In this document: positions 28,001-39,877 of the stretch, piece after piece | Layout: each line of letters opens with the position of its first letter | Position numbering within the stretch: position 1 is the stretch's first letter | Assembly: GCA_034670405.1 (NCBI GenBank) | Contig: JAXDDX010000005.1 | Location: 2,395,001-2,459,000 of the forward strand | Source of the DNA: Hoplostethus atlanticus | Lineage: Eukaryota > Chordata > Actinopteri > Trachichthyiformes > Trachichthyidae | DNA length: 64,000 nt | Reading direction: 5' to 3' | Program-made: the position numbers and the translations under genes | The notes under the pieces: model-generated | The model's input: only the letters and a program-made list of their open reading frames with translations | Told to the model about the DNA's origin: nothing | The model's database searches: none

Positions 28001-31000
28001 TGATGAGAGAGTAGTTCTCTCATAATTGTGATTGCAGCGCGAGTCCGGCGCGTCTCCCTGAAACCTTGCCCAAATCTCCCTGAAATCAGTTCTGTAAACT
28101 TGGGATGTCTGACAGTACAACAGTGGTCAAAATACATGAAACCGGAATTGTCCCCCTTTTTTATTTCATAGATAATAACATTGCATATTTTAATGATATA
28201 TTGACTGCCGAACTGGAAATGTCCCCGGTTTTCATTTCAGAAATCTGGTCACCTTACTGTAGAAGCCACAAGTCCGTATGATATCAACCTTGTTTTGAGA
28301 AAAACATGTTTTATTCGCGATGTCATGGAGAAGTACTACACTACCCACAATCCTAAAGTGTAACAGCGACGTCTCTGATTGGTGGAGCTCGCTGTTACCA
28401 TGGAAATGTTTACCGAACCCGCGAACGTCTTGTCAGCTAACGTTAACGTTAGCTACTAACGTAACCTAGCTAGCTGCTTATCCTATGCAGCTGGAACGAA
28501 TCACTGTACCATGTCGATGACAACACTTTACACTATACTATATGAAACACTATATATACGCACACAAAACAACAATATCAACACTATACTATTGACAAAT
28601 GTTAAATTCAGGAAGAAGCGCGCTAAACTATCGTTAGTTTGGAAGTTTTTGGAAAAGTATCATGGTTTATGGGATGAGTAGTTCCTTCACTTCATAAAAT
28701 AATTATGTACACAGTCTTGTACCTTTGCCTTTTCTTCCGTTTTCCTATCTTTCTTTGCTCAGAATCAAATGTTTTATGGTCACGATTCATCGTCTAGCTG
28801 GTTGGCTTGGTTCCAGCCTTAAAACTCTAAGGATTTTCTGAAATGTCTATGGAGTAAATTAATGGGAAATTTACTTCCGGAACCAGAGCCGTAAAAAAAG
28901 TGGGCGGTCACTGTTGCGCTCTACGGGCAAAGATTTTTGCGCCCCAGGCCGGAAATACGTGAACTAGCAGTAACTTTAGATAACATAGAACAATTTTAAT
29001 CTACATTTTATTGCAGATTATACATTCTACTCACTAACTATATAATATTTACCTCGCTCATTTAAAAAAAAAAGAAAAAGAAAGTAATTTTTAAAGTCTT
29101 ATTCAATGAAGTCTAGGATGTGGGGAGTGGTGGGGCGGCGCCCTAGCACCCTCTATTGGCCAGCCGCCACTGAAGTTAAGTTCACTGAATTTGTGCGCCA
29201 GTTGAGGGATCCTGTCTTGACATTAACGTTAGAACCCGTGCCTCCAGAATGTTATGAGAACCCGTCAACTACAGCAAGGCAAGTGTGAGATTTGTTTTCA
29301 TAATATCAGTGTAATGGGTTGCCATTGTCTAAGGAATTTCCCCCCATGCTTTTATTAATTATTCTCATCACAGAACTAGGAAAAAAACAATATCTGTTTA
29401 TTCCAACACATAACTATTAAGACATTAGCCACACATTTTGTTTTAGGGTGGATTAATATTTGAAAGGATGACTTTGTTCCATTAGCACTGAGACCAGTGG
29501 GAGACTGCCTGTTTGCTTTGCCATTCCACCCTTCCCCAGAGATCTCCAGACCAAACTGGATAACAAAGAGCCATGCCAGAAAATCCCAAAGTATAGACAT
29601 GCAATTCTAAGAGTTCTCCATGAAGCTGTTATGCAATATACAATGTAAGTCTGCCATTTTCCTTAGCCATGATTTGTGGACTGGTCAGGTCAAAACATTT
29701 CAAAGCTATATGTTCACCATCGCACCATTGGCCTGACTGATATTGATAGTTTAGGTTTTATTTAGCTTGCAACTGATGGGTTTACAGTAACTGTTAATGG
29801 ATTGGGGCACACAGTTCATGCTGCTCTGGCAACCCTCTCTGGAGATAACCTCTCAGCTCACATGATTGGTGGTTTTAGCATGTCTTTTAACTCTGGTAGA
29901 GTGTGCCGTTATTGCATGGCAACTTATAGCGATATGAAAGACCTGTTCCAAGAGGACAATTTTGTTTTAAGAACTGCTGAGGTTCATCAGTACCATCTGG
30001 CCTGTATCCATCACAATCCTGATGATAAAGCAATCTATGGTGTGCATAGTCCATCACCATTTAATGAACTGTCCTATTTTGATGTGACAAAGGCTTTACC
30101 TCCTGACATAATGCACGATTTATTAGAGGGCGTAATTCCGCTAGTTATGAAACTAGTTGTGAGCCAAGCTCACAGAGAGAAGCACATAACAATTCAAGAG
30201 ATAAATGAAGAACTACAAAGAGTGTCTATTGGTCAAAATGATAAGACAAACAGACCAGTTCAGTTGTCTGAAAGAATTTTGCAAAGTTCTGGTATTGCAG
30301 GATCTGCCTCTCAGAAATGGTGTCTTTTCAGGCTGTTGCCTTTTATAATGGCACACCATGTTCCACCTTATTGTAAATATTGGAATGTGTTTCTGTTATG
30401 TCGAGAAATTGTTGACATTATCATGGCTCCAAAAGTGAAAAGAGAGAGCCTTATGATGTTAGAGTTACTTGTATATGAGTTCCTGACACAAATGAAAGAT
30501 GCATTTGGGAATGTTGTTACACCCAAGTGTCATTACCTGATACATTATTCCAGACTAATGTCAATGTATGGGCCTTTGCGTAGCCTATGGTGCATGAGAT
30601 TTGAGGGCAAGCACCAATATTTTAAAGATGTTGCCAGAAATAGTAGGAACTTTATTAATATAGCCACAACTCTTAGTAATAGGCATCAGATGAAACAATG
30701 CTGGGAGTTTTCACCACGGAACATTTTGGATGAATTTGAAAAGGTCTCTGGGAAAAGTGTAACTACTCCATTTTCATCTTTGCCATTAGAACTGCAGCAA
30801 GCTTTAACTGTAAATAACATTGGAAATGTAGATTTTAACGGCGAGGCCATTCAGCATGTCTCAGAAGTAAATATTGACAATGTCAGGTATGCTGTTAAAG
30901 ATGTATTTATAGTGGATCTATTGCAATCTGAGAAAATTCCGCTATTTTGGCAAATCAAGTACATTTTCAACATAAACACTATGTGGCTTCTTTGTGGTAA

Positions 31001-31933
31001 AATGTTGATTCCTATGTCATATCACTCTCACTTTCATGCATACAGTGTCAAAGTTGATGCAGAATGGACTTTGTTGACTCCAGGGGAAGAACTAGACTTC
31101 CAGGCCCTTGACACTTATTCTGTGGATGATAGTTTGTATGTTACTGTCAAACATTGTGTTTGAAGATATATCAATAAATTCTGTCAGAAGTAATTTTTTA
31201 TGACTGTCTTTAATGAAACTGTCACTTACAGGTACACATTTGCCACTATTAAGGTACAAAGGGCTTGTCACTGGGGCAGTACCCTTAAAAGGCCACATTT
31301 GTTCCATTTTAAAAGGTATATTTTTGTACCACACATTGAAGTACAAATTTGTCACCAGAGGTACATAATTGCCCCCCTAAAGGTACAAACTATAAGGGTC
31401 CAAATAAGTACCCATGTCAGGGGTACAACGGGTGTACCTTTAGAGGGTACTGCCCCAGTGACAAGCCATTGTACCCAAATCAGGGGTTTGTTTTCTGACA
31501 GTGTAGGCTCCATGCTAACACTTTAGCATACCTTAGTAACACCATGCTTTCCTACTATCACTCAACGTAGTGTATGCTAAATCATTAGCACGGAGTCTAC
31601 TATCTCTCAATACAGTGCATGCTAGCATGGACCACCAAAGGGAACGACCTACAAGGGACACATGGATAATTTTGGTGTCCATCTCTAAGTTGAACAACAG
31701 GCCAATCTCCCAAAATATTTTATCCTGATCCTTTAAGGCTGATGCAACGACAAAGGAAAGTAATCTAAAGCTGCGTTTCATTCTTCCTGTTGACCAGTAT
31801 CAATCGGATAACACCACGGGACCTGTGAGGCAAAGCTCTTTATGGGCAGATAGGAGCACTCTCCTCCTCAGCTCCACTATAGCATACTATCTCAGGGCAA
31901 ATCTTCAATGGGCGTGTGAGGTAAAGTGAGATA

Positions 31934-31969
<36 letters not shown>

Positions 31970-32952
31970 TCACTGTGGGGGAGTAGAGCGGCCTCATTTA
32001 AAAAAAAAAGTCTTGATTCAGCACAGCAGGGCATACACAGAGCGACTGCTATCAAGTCCTGGGATTCATCAATAGTGCCACATCCATATCTGTTCATTTC
32101 CTGCTGCCGTGACATTGCTGGTGAATTTTCCTCGCTGGCTTAATATAGACCCTAACTACCAATACACCTAACGCCCCAGAACAATCTGACACTTGATTTA
32201 TAAAGAAATATTCTCTCCGCTGGCTCCAAAATGAAATATCCACCATTTGTGGTATTTTTTTGAATGATAGTAGTAGTAACTTAAGTCAGTGGTATCCAAA
32301 GTGGGGTCTAGGGGACTTCCAGGGGTCCTTGAGAGGGTTCCAGAGGGTCCCCAGGAAAATGAGAAATAGTTTAATTTCATTATTTCTCCACTCAGTACAC
32401 ATTAAGCACAATGACACAATGTGTAATGATGACTATTTTGATTGTTGGTTTCCATCTCCTGCTAATCTAACAAAAATCTCTCACTTTTGCAGACTGGACC
32501 TTCTACAGATACAAAATGCTGAACTTCAGGTAATAATATTTTTTATTTCAAAATATAGAAATAGCATTTGAAACAGAACTCTTCAATCTCTCTGTGTAGC
32601 AGAAGTGCCATGTATACTGTATATCCTATGTCTTTTGATTGTGCTTTTATTTTGTGTTGTTTTGTCTTCCATCAAGAACCACAATGGTGCTGGGGGTCAA
32701 ATATACACAAGTTGTTTTTTTAGCATGTGTTTTTCTATTCCCCATGTCAAATCAAACCAAATAGCGCACGGTGAGTGTGTAGGGATGATCTGTGGATGGA
32801 AAATCATTAAAGAGATGCGTTCAAGATCGCAGTGGTTTGATCGTTATGTGAAAGTGGAAGTATGCTGCCTCTTTTGCTTCCCCTATCAAGCTATCATCGT
32901 CCTGTGATGATTGCTGTGGATGCCGCCTAGAATAGTGAGGCAGGAGTTGTTA

Positions 32953-32988
<36 letters not shown>

Positions 32989-33066
32989 TGAGGAGGATAA
33001 TCCCTACAGAGCTGATGAGTCAGCAGCCTGCATCTTCCTACGCTTTTCATCTGAGCTCTCTTCGCT

Positions 33067-33097
<31 letters not shown>

Positions 33098-36000
33098 GCC
33101 TGTCTCTCTCTTTCTCCTCTATCTCCCACTACGAGCGTTAGTGATTTTGTCAGACTTTGAGACACAAATACACTCCACATCTAATAACCACACAAACAGG
33201 TGCATCATTTCGTAGTGGCTAGACAATCATGAGAGCTTACGGCGCTCATTGCTGTGGTGTTTCTGCACTGCTGCTCACGCTAACCACCCAGTTCTTCTTC
33301 TATCTATCCCAAACAAACCGGAAATGTAAAATGCATCACTTCCTGAGGATTTTTCCCTACCTGACACCTACTAGAACTGGCTAGAGGTTGCATCACTGTT
33401 GTGTTACATAAACTGGCAGTGGTTATCACACTGACATAGAATAAACAGTCATTTTCTTAACAATCTGATACAGAGAGATAGGAAGACGGACGAGAGAGAG
33501 ACAGGAGAGTCTGGTCTGATTGAGATTCTGGACAACAATTCAGCAGGAACTCCTGACTCACTGTCTTCCCCCTGCCTTCTCTCTCAATTATTCATACTGC
33601 GCGCATTTGTGTGTGTGTGTGTGTGTGGCCTCAGTGGAGCGCAGCACACACAGACGGTCACCCTAACAATTACTTACATTGGCACGCACAAGTCAAAATC
33701 CTGCATATTACACAACGGATCGCAAATAATTTCATAGTGAGCGTCAAGATCATCTCTTCTCATATACGTGTTCACATTTCAAATGGGGCATTCTCTAAGA
33801 CGGAGCGAGGACACTGCTAAAAATGTCCGTCTCAAGTCATTTAGTCTGCCATTTAGTCTTCAAATCGTATTTGTCGTGAAACATTCTGCCACTGAGGAGA
33901 GATAATTCCACTTGTTTCCTATGCAGCTTCTCCTATTTCACTTCATTCAAGGCTTATTTTGAAACAAGTTGATGTTTTTCCAAACTCCCATAAACTTGGT
34001 GTATTCCTTAAAACCTCTGTGGGTACTGTAGGTATTGTGTGTGACAGAGGCCTTGGAAATAACTTCAATACCATCACACGTCTTGTTTACCCAGGCTGCC
34101 CCTCTGCAGTGTTCATTCAACACAAAACACTTCAGAAATCAGGGCCCCAATTCAGAACATACTCCAGACTGAGCTAGTGGGCGAGTACAGGTAACGAGCA
34201 GAAGGAGCCATACGCGATATGATGACGAGCCCTGGTAAAAGCCTGAAGGGAGTGTAGAATCAGGGAGGGCTGCCTCAGTGGTGGTATTGAACCGCTTGGA
34301 GTAATTGCAAAGCTGCTCTGACCAGCTGTTAGACCGGTAATAGCAGTAGCCAGTAGCTGTTGATTACAGTAATAGTTGCAAGCATCAATACTTTCACTGC
34401 CGTATCAAAAATGAAAGACAACACATGTTCTATTTACTGCTGTTTTTGAATTTCATAGTGTTCAAATGCAGTCGACTGGAGAGTAAATTGAAACATATCA
34501 CAATATGGCATAGTAGTGATCGAAGGTGCACCATGTAGCAGGTTAGCATCAATAAATAAACCGGCATCCACACTAAATGTTACATTGTGCGCCACCGGGT
34601 TGCATTTGGAGGGAAATCTGCTGGATTGCTTTACGGCACAAAACAGGAAGAGGGCGCTGTTCTTCCAGCGCTAACAGAGGTAAAGATAAAGAGCTTCTGG
34701 CAACGGCAGATGGTGGAAGGAGAGAAAGGAAGATGGATAAACCACTTCCAACATGTTGATCCTCTTCAGGAAAGACAAAGACATGTTGCTTCAGCAACAT
34801 CCTCTTTGCAGCAGGAAGCAAAGGCTTATGGGAAATGTGGTCTTACCTGTTGTCCCAGGTCTAACTCAGCCCCTGAGTAGACAGACAGAATGAAAACTAC
34901 CTGGGAAAACAGAAAACCAGCAGTGCTCTGGATCCTGAGGACTGGAGCTGAGAACCACTGTGATCGACGCTAGCAGTCTTCTCCACAATGGACTCAATTG
35001 TAATTGTACCAAGGTATCACAACTAATTTGATAATGATACATTGATGTTTAAAAATGTTACACGCACCTTTATTAAGAGATATGTAATATAATGTAAACT
35101 CTAATAAGAGATTATTAGACTAATATTCTGGTTCTCATTACATTGTATTTCTACTCATTGAAGCTACAGTATGTGCAGATATTGTCCTTTATACAAGGTT
35201 ATTCATGACATGGGAGTACAAAAGCCTTGATTCCATTCTACTATACTATACTACACACACACACACGCTCTGCTCTATGTCAGAGCCACAGCACCTGAGG
35301 CGCCATTGCGCAGTAGAGCGAACAGAGGAGAGGAGCATCATGGGTCTGACATATTTACATCCTATAGTGTGTGTGTGTGTGTGTTTGAGTGACTGTAAAC
35401 TGAGAGGGGGAGAAGACAAGACAGATAGAAAGACACCTGCCTGTAATAAAAACCCCATGACCAGTCTCACACACACACACACACAGTGCTTCATATCATC
35501 ATGATTCAGCCTTCTGACGAACAGCAAAGCTCACTGGAAAACCAAAATTAAGCACAATATGCATCCTCACATTAGGCTGCATCTGAGCTACAAACTGACA
35601 CTGGGTGGAATCACTGCCTACTTTGTGCTCAATCTGACACAGAAGCTCTGGTCAGTGGGTGGATTAAAATCATGGCGGTTTCTTGGCCATGTTATATAAG
35701 GTAGTTGAAATTGGTCTTGTTGCATATCCCTCTGAGATGCACAGACGTACACAGTCCCAGAGGTCTGAGCGCAGTCGCACTGCAGTGCCTGGCTCCAGGG
35801 CACTTTGGTAGCGTTTTGGCAGGCATGGCCGTTTTTTTTTTTTTAACAGCAGCGATCCTCCAGTTGCCAGCACACAGCCAGAAGTGATCAGTGCCAGTGA
35901 TTGATCCAGCATCTCTCCAGCTCTCTGTTAACCCTTTCTACCCACCATGGCAAAACGATGTTAGTCGGGACTTAACAGGACTGAGTAGGTAAATCTTCCA

Positions 36001-39000
36001 TCTTTCACTTTCAGACACGTTTCCAGTTGGACCACGTGTCCAATAGGAACACTCGAATACTCTGGTATAAATCATCATTCTCTGATTTCCCAGAATGCCT
36101 TTCAACAAGTTCATCCATGGAGATAAGAACAATACACCACCAGGCAACAAAATGGGCCCAGAAATGCATGATACATTGCCAATAGCTGTTTTTTTTAACA
36201 GTATTAAAGTGTTTTTGGGTGGATTTTTCCTTTAATGCATCCCCTTGTCTGCTGACCCAGGGAGCTTGTATCAACATGATCTACATCCTCTGCTCAGGAC
36301 TTGTGTGTGCTCTATGTCCAACATGGTGTCAGCTCACTGTCACTGAACACCATATCAGAATGCCCTGAGACGTCCACCACACCCAACGCAGAACTGACAA
36401 GGACTCCGGTTTCAAATGTCTCACTCTAACACATCGATAGACGTAACTGATTTTAAAGCAGCTGGGTTTGAAAGGCGTACGACTGCAGACACACCGCCAA
36501 GCTTGCATGCGCTACAAATCACACTTGCAAGCACACGCACACATACATAAAATCAACTTTTCATAGATACGTTTACCAGACTACCAATGAGTTACCAATG
36601 GGGATGTGCCAAGGTGGTTTCCCCGGCAACTAGCTCTCATATTTTACTGTGGCAACAAGGATGCGGTAAAAAAAAAAATCCTTTGAAATCAATTTCACAG
36701 GTGCAAAATCCCACAACAGCAAGCTGACAGGGGTCATCGAGCCAATACCAGCTGCATATGAGTCATTGCAGACATAAAAATGCAACAACGCACGTCACAT
36801 CACATAAATTCAGCACTCAATGAATACAAATACACCTCCCACAACCTCTGTGCTCGATAAACTAATTTATTCCCTTTTAGAATGGAGATCTGTTGTTTTC
36901 TATACTCAGAAACCGATCCAATTTGATCTCATATTCCATATAGATCCATTTTGTTGACCAGGTGATTCACATTCCATCAAACATGACCATTCAATGATCA
37001 CCATCTCTACGTGCGAGTGCAGCTCCAGTAGCAGCCACGCAGCGAGGTTTTTTTATTGGGCCGCACATGAATGGACCATGAAAGCACAGCGGTTATTTAT
37101 AGCTCCTCTCACCCCCAAGCAATGCAAAGGGGGGAAAGCAAATTACCCAGAAAGCACTGCGGGCCAGTGTGGCAGCCAAGCAAAGAGGAAGCCATTGGGA
37201 TCCAGACACGCCGTGGAGGCTGGAAGAGATATCCGAGGGGGAAAAAAAGGCTGGCATCCCACGCAACGCCAGTGCTGCTGCTGGACTTTGATAGCAGCAC
37301 AGTGGGTTCAACTGACTTTTCACTGAGGTGTTGGTGGAGTTGTGATTTGCTTGCATTGCCCTAACCAGGATAGTAGAGCCCACGTTTATCCAGCTCGTAT
37401 AAGACGTGGAACCCCCCGACTGTCCGAAGCAAATGGAAAGGCTTTCATGAACTAGCTAGAGGTTGAATCACTGCTGTGTTATATCAATCAGTGATTTATT
37501 TATATCACAATATTAACTCTGTAAGTGAACGTACTCCATCTGCAATCTAACTGCTTCATTACTCCCTCACCAACCTACCATCCTCATCACTCAACAGAGC
37601 ACCTTGGATAATTCCTTTCTCCCTGAGCATCCGGTCTACTTTTTTTTCCTGCTGTGTTCAACAATCATTCTCTGTAATTACTTTAATCGTCCTTCCCCTT
37701 GCCCACAGCTCCCATATCTGCTAACTACGTACATTCTCTCCCACAAACAAATTGAATGCATCTTCTCCCCATGCATCATCAGTCTAACATCCACTTCGTG
37801 TGTGCATTCATTTGTCTTCCCTAGATCCCTGGGTCCCGTAGCATCAGTTCACCTCCCCTGAGGCTGTCAGAGTAGAAAATCCCGAGTCTAACTTGTATAT
37901 CTCTGGTTAGGTGCTCGTTCTGCTCCTAAAGAAGAGAGACATATATCCCTATATGCTGAGCACAATTATGGAGCCAAGAGAGTTCTGGTTGGCTTGTTTT
38001 TCTGTCAGACATTGATTTGTATCTGTGTAGGTGCTGCGCCTGCACATTTTACCAGAGGTGTATCATGCCACAATCAAATTCCTGAAGACCCACAGAAGAA
38101 AGTTGTTGATGCCTATCTGAAAAAGTTCCAGAGCATTTTCTAATATTATGGAGCTTGTGGACTGAACCATGCCCATGAAGGAGGTTGGACAAGAGTATAT
38201 CTTCCCAGGAGTAACTATCCTGTCAAAATCTCTGCAAGAGCGAGGCATAAAATCATCTAGGAAGCAACAACCCTAGCTCAACATCTACAGTTCTTCCCTT
38301 GACAAAGGTTAGCATTCATGACCCGAACCAGCAGAAAGACACCGGGGAAGAATGGGATTCATGGCAGAATCACACGGTGGAAAGCAGTTTGCCAAGAAAC
38401 ACTTGGATGATCCTCCTAATTTCTGGAGCAGAGTCTTCTATGGACAGTAGAGTTAAAACTGAAACTTTTTGGGCCCTGTTAAGTCTGGCAAAAAAGACAA
38501 AAAAAACAACAAGACTTGGACAACTTGCCATTATTGACTGAACCACAAATTCTACTTTGTCTGACCATCTGTCCATGAGCTGAAGCTGCTGGATTATGCC
38601 GGAAGACAATGATCTGAATCGCACAAGTTCTTCAAGAATGCTTGAAGAACAAGGAAGTTAACGTTTTGAAACGTTCAGACCCTAACTCCATTGATATGCT
38701 GGAGCAGGACCCGAAACAAGCAGTTAATGCCACAAATGTTGAAGATGAAGCCATTCACTTCCTCTGCGGTGCTCAATTACTACAGGAACCATTCGGTTGC
38801 AGTTGTTGCTGCTAAAGGTGGAGAAAACGTATTGAGTCTATGGTTCCTTTTTCCCCACAGAGGCATTGGGTGTTGCTTAACTTTATTAAAAAAAAATGAA
38901 TAAGTATCAAATGTTCACACAGGGTCCTTTTTTTTATCCGGTGGTTCTGGCACTGATGGTTTCAGTTGAGGATATGATAATATTCAGCGCCGGAGCTACA

Positions 39001-39832
39001 CAATGCAGAAAATCACACTGTGTGGGAGTACCTTTTCATGGAACGACAGCCAGGTCCTTAGGCACAGCTCAGGAGTCAGACAGGGTGATCAAACAGCGGG
39101 AAACACAAGCCTCCCTGCATTATTGATACCCAGCTTGAGTGTAGACACGGCCCTTTACTGCTGTGTGCTGCTGGGGACAGGCTGAATGCTCGCCTGCATA
39201 CTGGGACAGGCAACTGTCCCAAGCCTGTGGGGGCATTTTGTCCATTTCTGTACATCCTCCCAGACAAATACAGACTAACTGGGTTGTACAGATGAACCCC
39301 TAAAACAAGATAGGTAGGACAATAATGCTATTTTCACTGGACTAGCAGCCTCAAGGGCATTGCGACCTTGAAAGATCGTAGGAGAAAGGAGAAGCATGGG
39401 AGGTGGGGAGAACAGAGGCGAGACCAATCGATATAAATTCGCTGCTCAGGTTTAGAGTAGATAAGGGTCTAGTAGTAGCTTTATGGGTGTTCCCGGACCT
39501 GGCTCAGTAATCTGGACACACATTGCTGGTAGCTGCTCCAGGTCTTGCACAGTGTTCGACATTACGGAGACGATGTGGCTTTTTTCTGAGTCCCCCATAC
39601 CAAATCTCCCTTTACCCCCCTCTCTTTCACCGCTCCCTGCAGCTGCCCATTAAGCTATAGCGCTGCGTAGGATTCATTGTAAGGCACCGTGGAAGACGTG
39701 GAGAAACAGGGAGGGAGGCATGCGTGAAAAGATGAAGTGGGAGCGACAAAAATGGGAAATATGGAAGCAAATTGAAAACGATCGGAAAGCTTGGGAGGTG
39801 CTCCTCCCTGTTCAGTCTCGCTGTCCTCTCAT

Positions 39833-39877
<45 letters not shown>

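Larger units (their letters stand above)
26053..29172 (-). mobile_element. hAT-family DNA transposon inserted in the CACTA-like element
   Basis: Both ends carry the perfect 13-bp inverted repeat CAGTGGCGGCTGG. The insertion is flanked by the 8-bp duplication AAGTTAAG (26045-26052 and 29173-29180). Ends beginning CAGTGGCG with 8-bp duplications are diagnostic of hAT elements. A fragment of hAT-type transposase lies on the minus strand (26445-26699). The rest is AT-rich and decayed, so the copy is non-functional. Confidence 0.85.
25969..29278 (+). pseudogene. CACTA-like element exon broken by frameshift and hAT insertion
   Basis: After a CCCCAG acceptor the reading is [11 protein letters not shown]. 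Continuation [19 protein letters not shown] is in another frame, so a small deletion near 26000-26004 broke the ORF. At 26052 the exon is interrupted by the hAT element and resumes at 29181 as [20 protein letters not shown] up to a GC-type donor at 29279. The host copy cannot make a full-length protein. Confidence 0.7.
24177..31503 (+). mobile_element. CACTA/EnSpm-like DNA transposon, 7.3 kb, inactivated
   Basis: Ends match as inverted repeats: left CACTGCCAGAAAA, right complement CACTGTCAGAAAA. The insertion is flanked by TA (24175-24176 and 31504-31505), and the target GATAGTA/GGCTCC can be rebuilt from the minisatellite it interrupted. Subterminal regions (24177-24380 and 31225-31503) are full of GGTAC/GTACC motifs in both orientations, as in CACTA elements. 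A multi-exon gene on the plus strand ends in a 460-residue ORF with [11 protein letters not shown] and [16 protein letters not shown] frameshift and a hAT insertion break an upstream exon. CACTG ends with a 2-bp duplication point to the CMC group; the family name is not certain. Confidence 0.75.
22902..31736. mobile_element. Minisatellite-bearing TTAA-type element (copy 2), split by a transposon
   Basis: The left flank of array 2 (GACACCAAAATCATC ... TAGGTCGTTGGCTC, 22920-22962) reappears inverted at 31640-31680 on the right. The right side then continues through AGATTGGCCTGTTGTTCAA to AGGATCAGG next to TTAA at 31733-31736. It is the same family as the 9340-10056 element. The left outer end is eroded and its boundary uncertain. 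The 7.3-kb CACTA-like element (24177-31503) has inserted into the array. Confidence 0.6.
31737..37959. other. snap91 intron 1, middle part
   Basis: Mostly unannotated AT-rich sequence with (GT)n at 31937-31967, (CA)n near 32955-32984 and (TC)n at 33068-33093, plus the repeat ends listed at 32286 and 36231. No coding evidence. Confidence 0.5.

Noticed and set aside
29788..31163. A host gene nested in snap91 intron 1
   Set aside because: It is enclosed by matching terminal inverted repeats and a target duplication, and its upstream exons are broken, so it belongs to a transposon.
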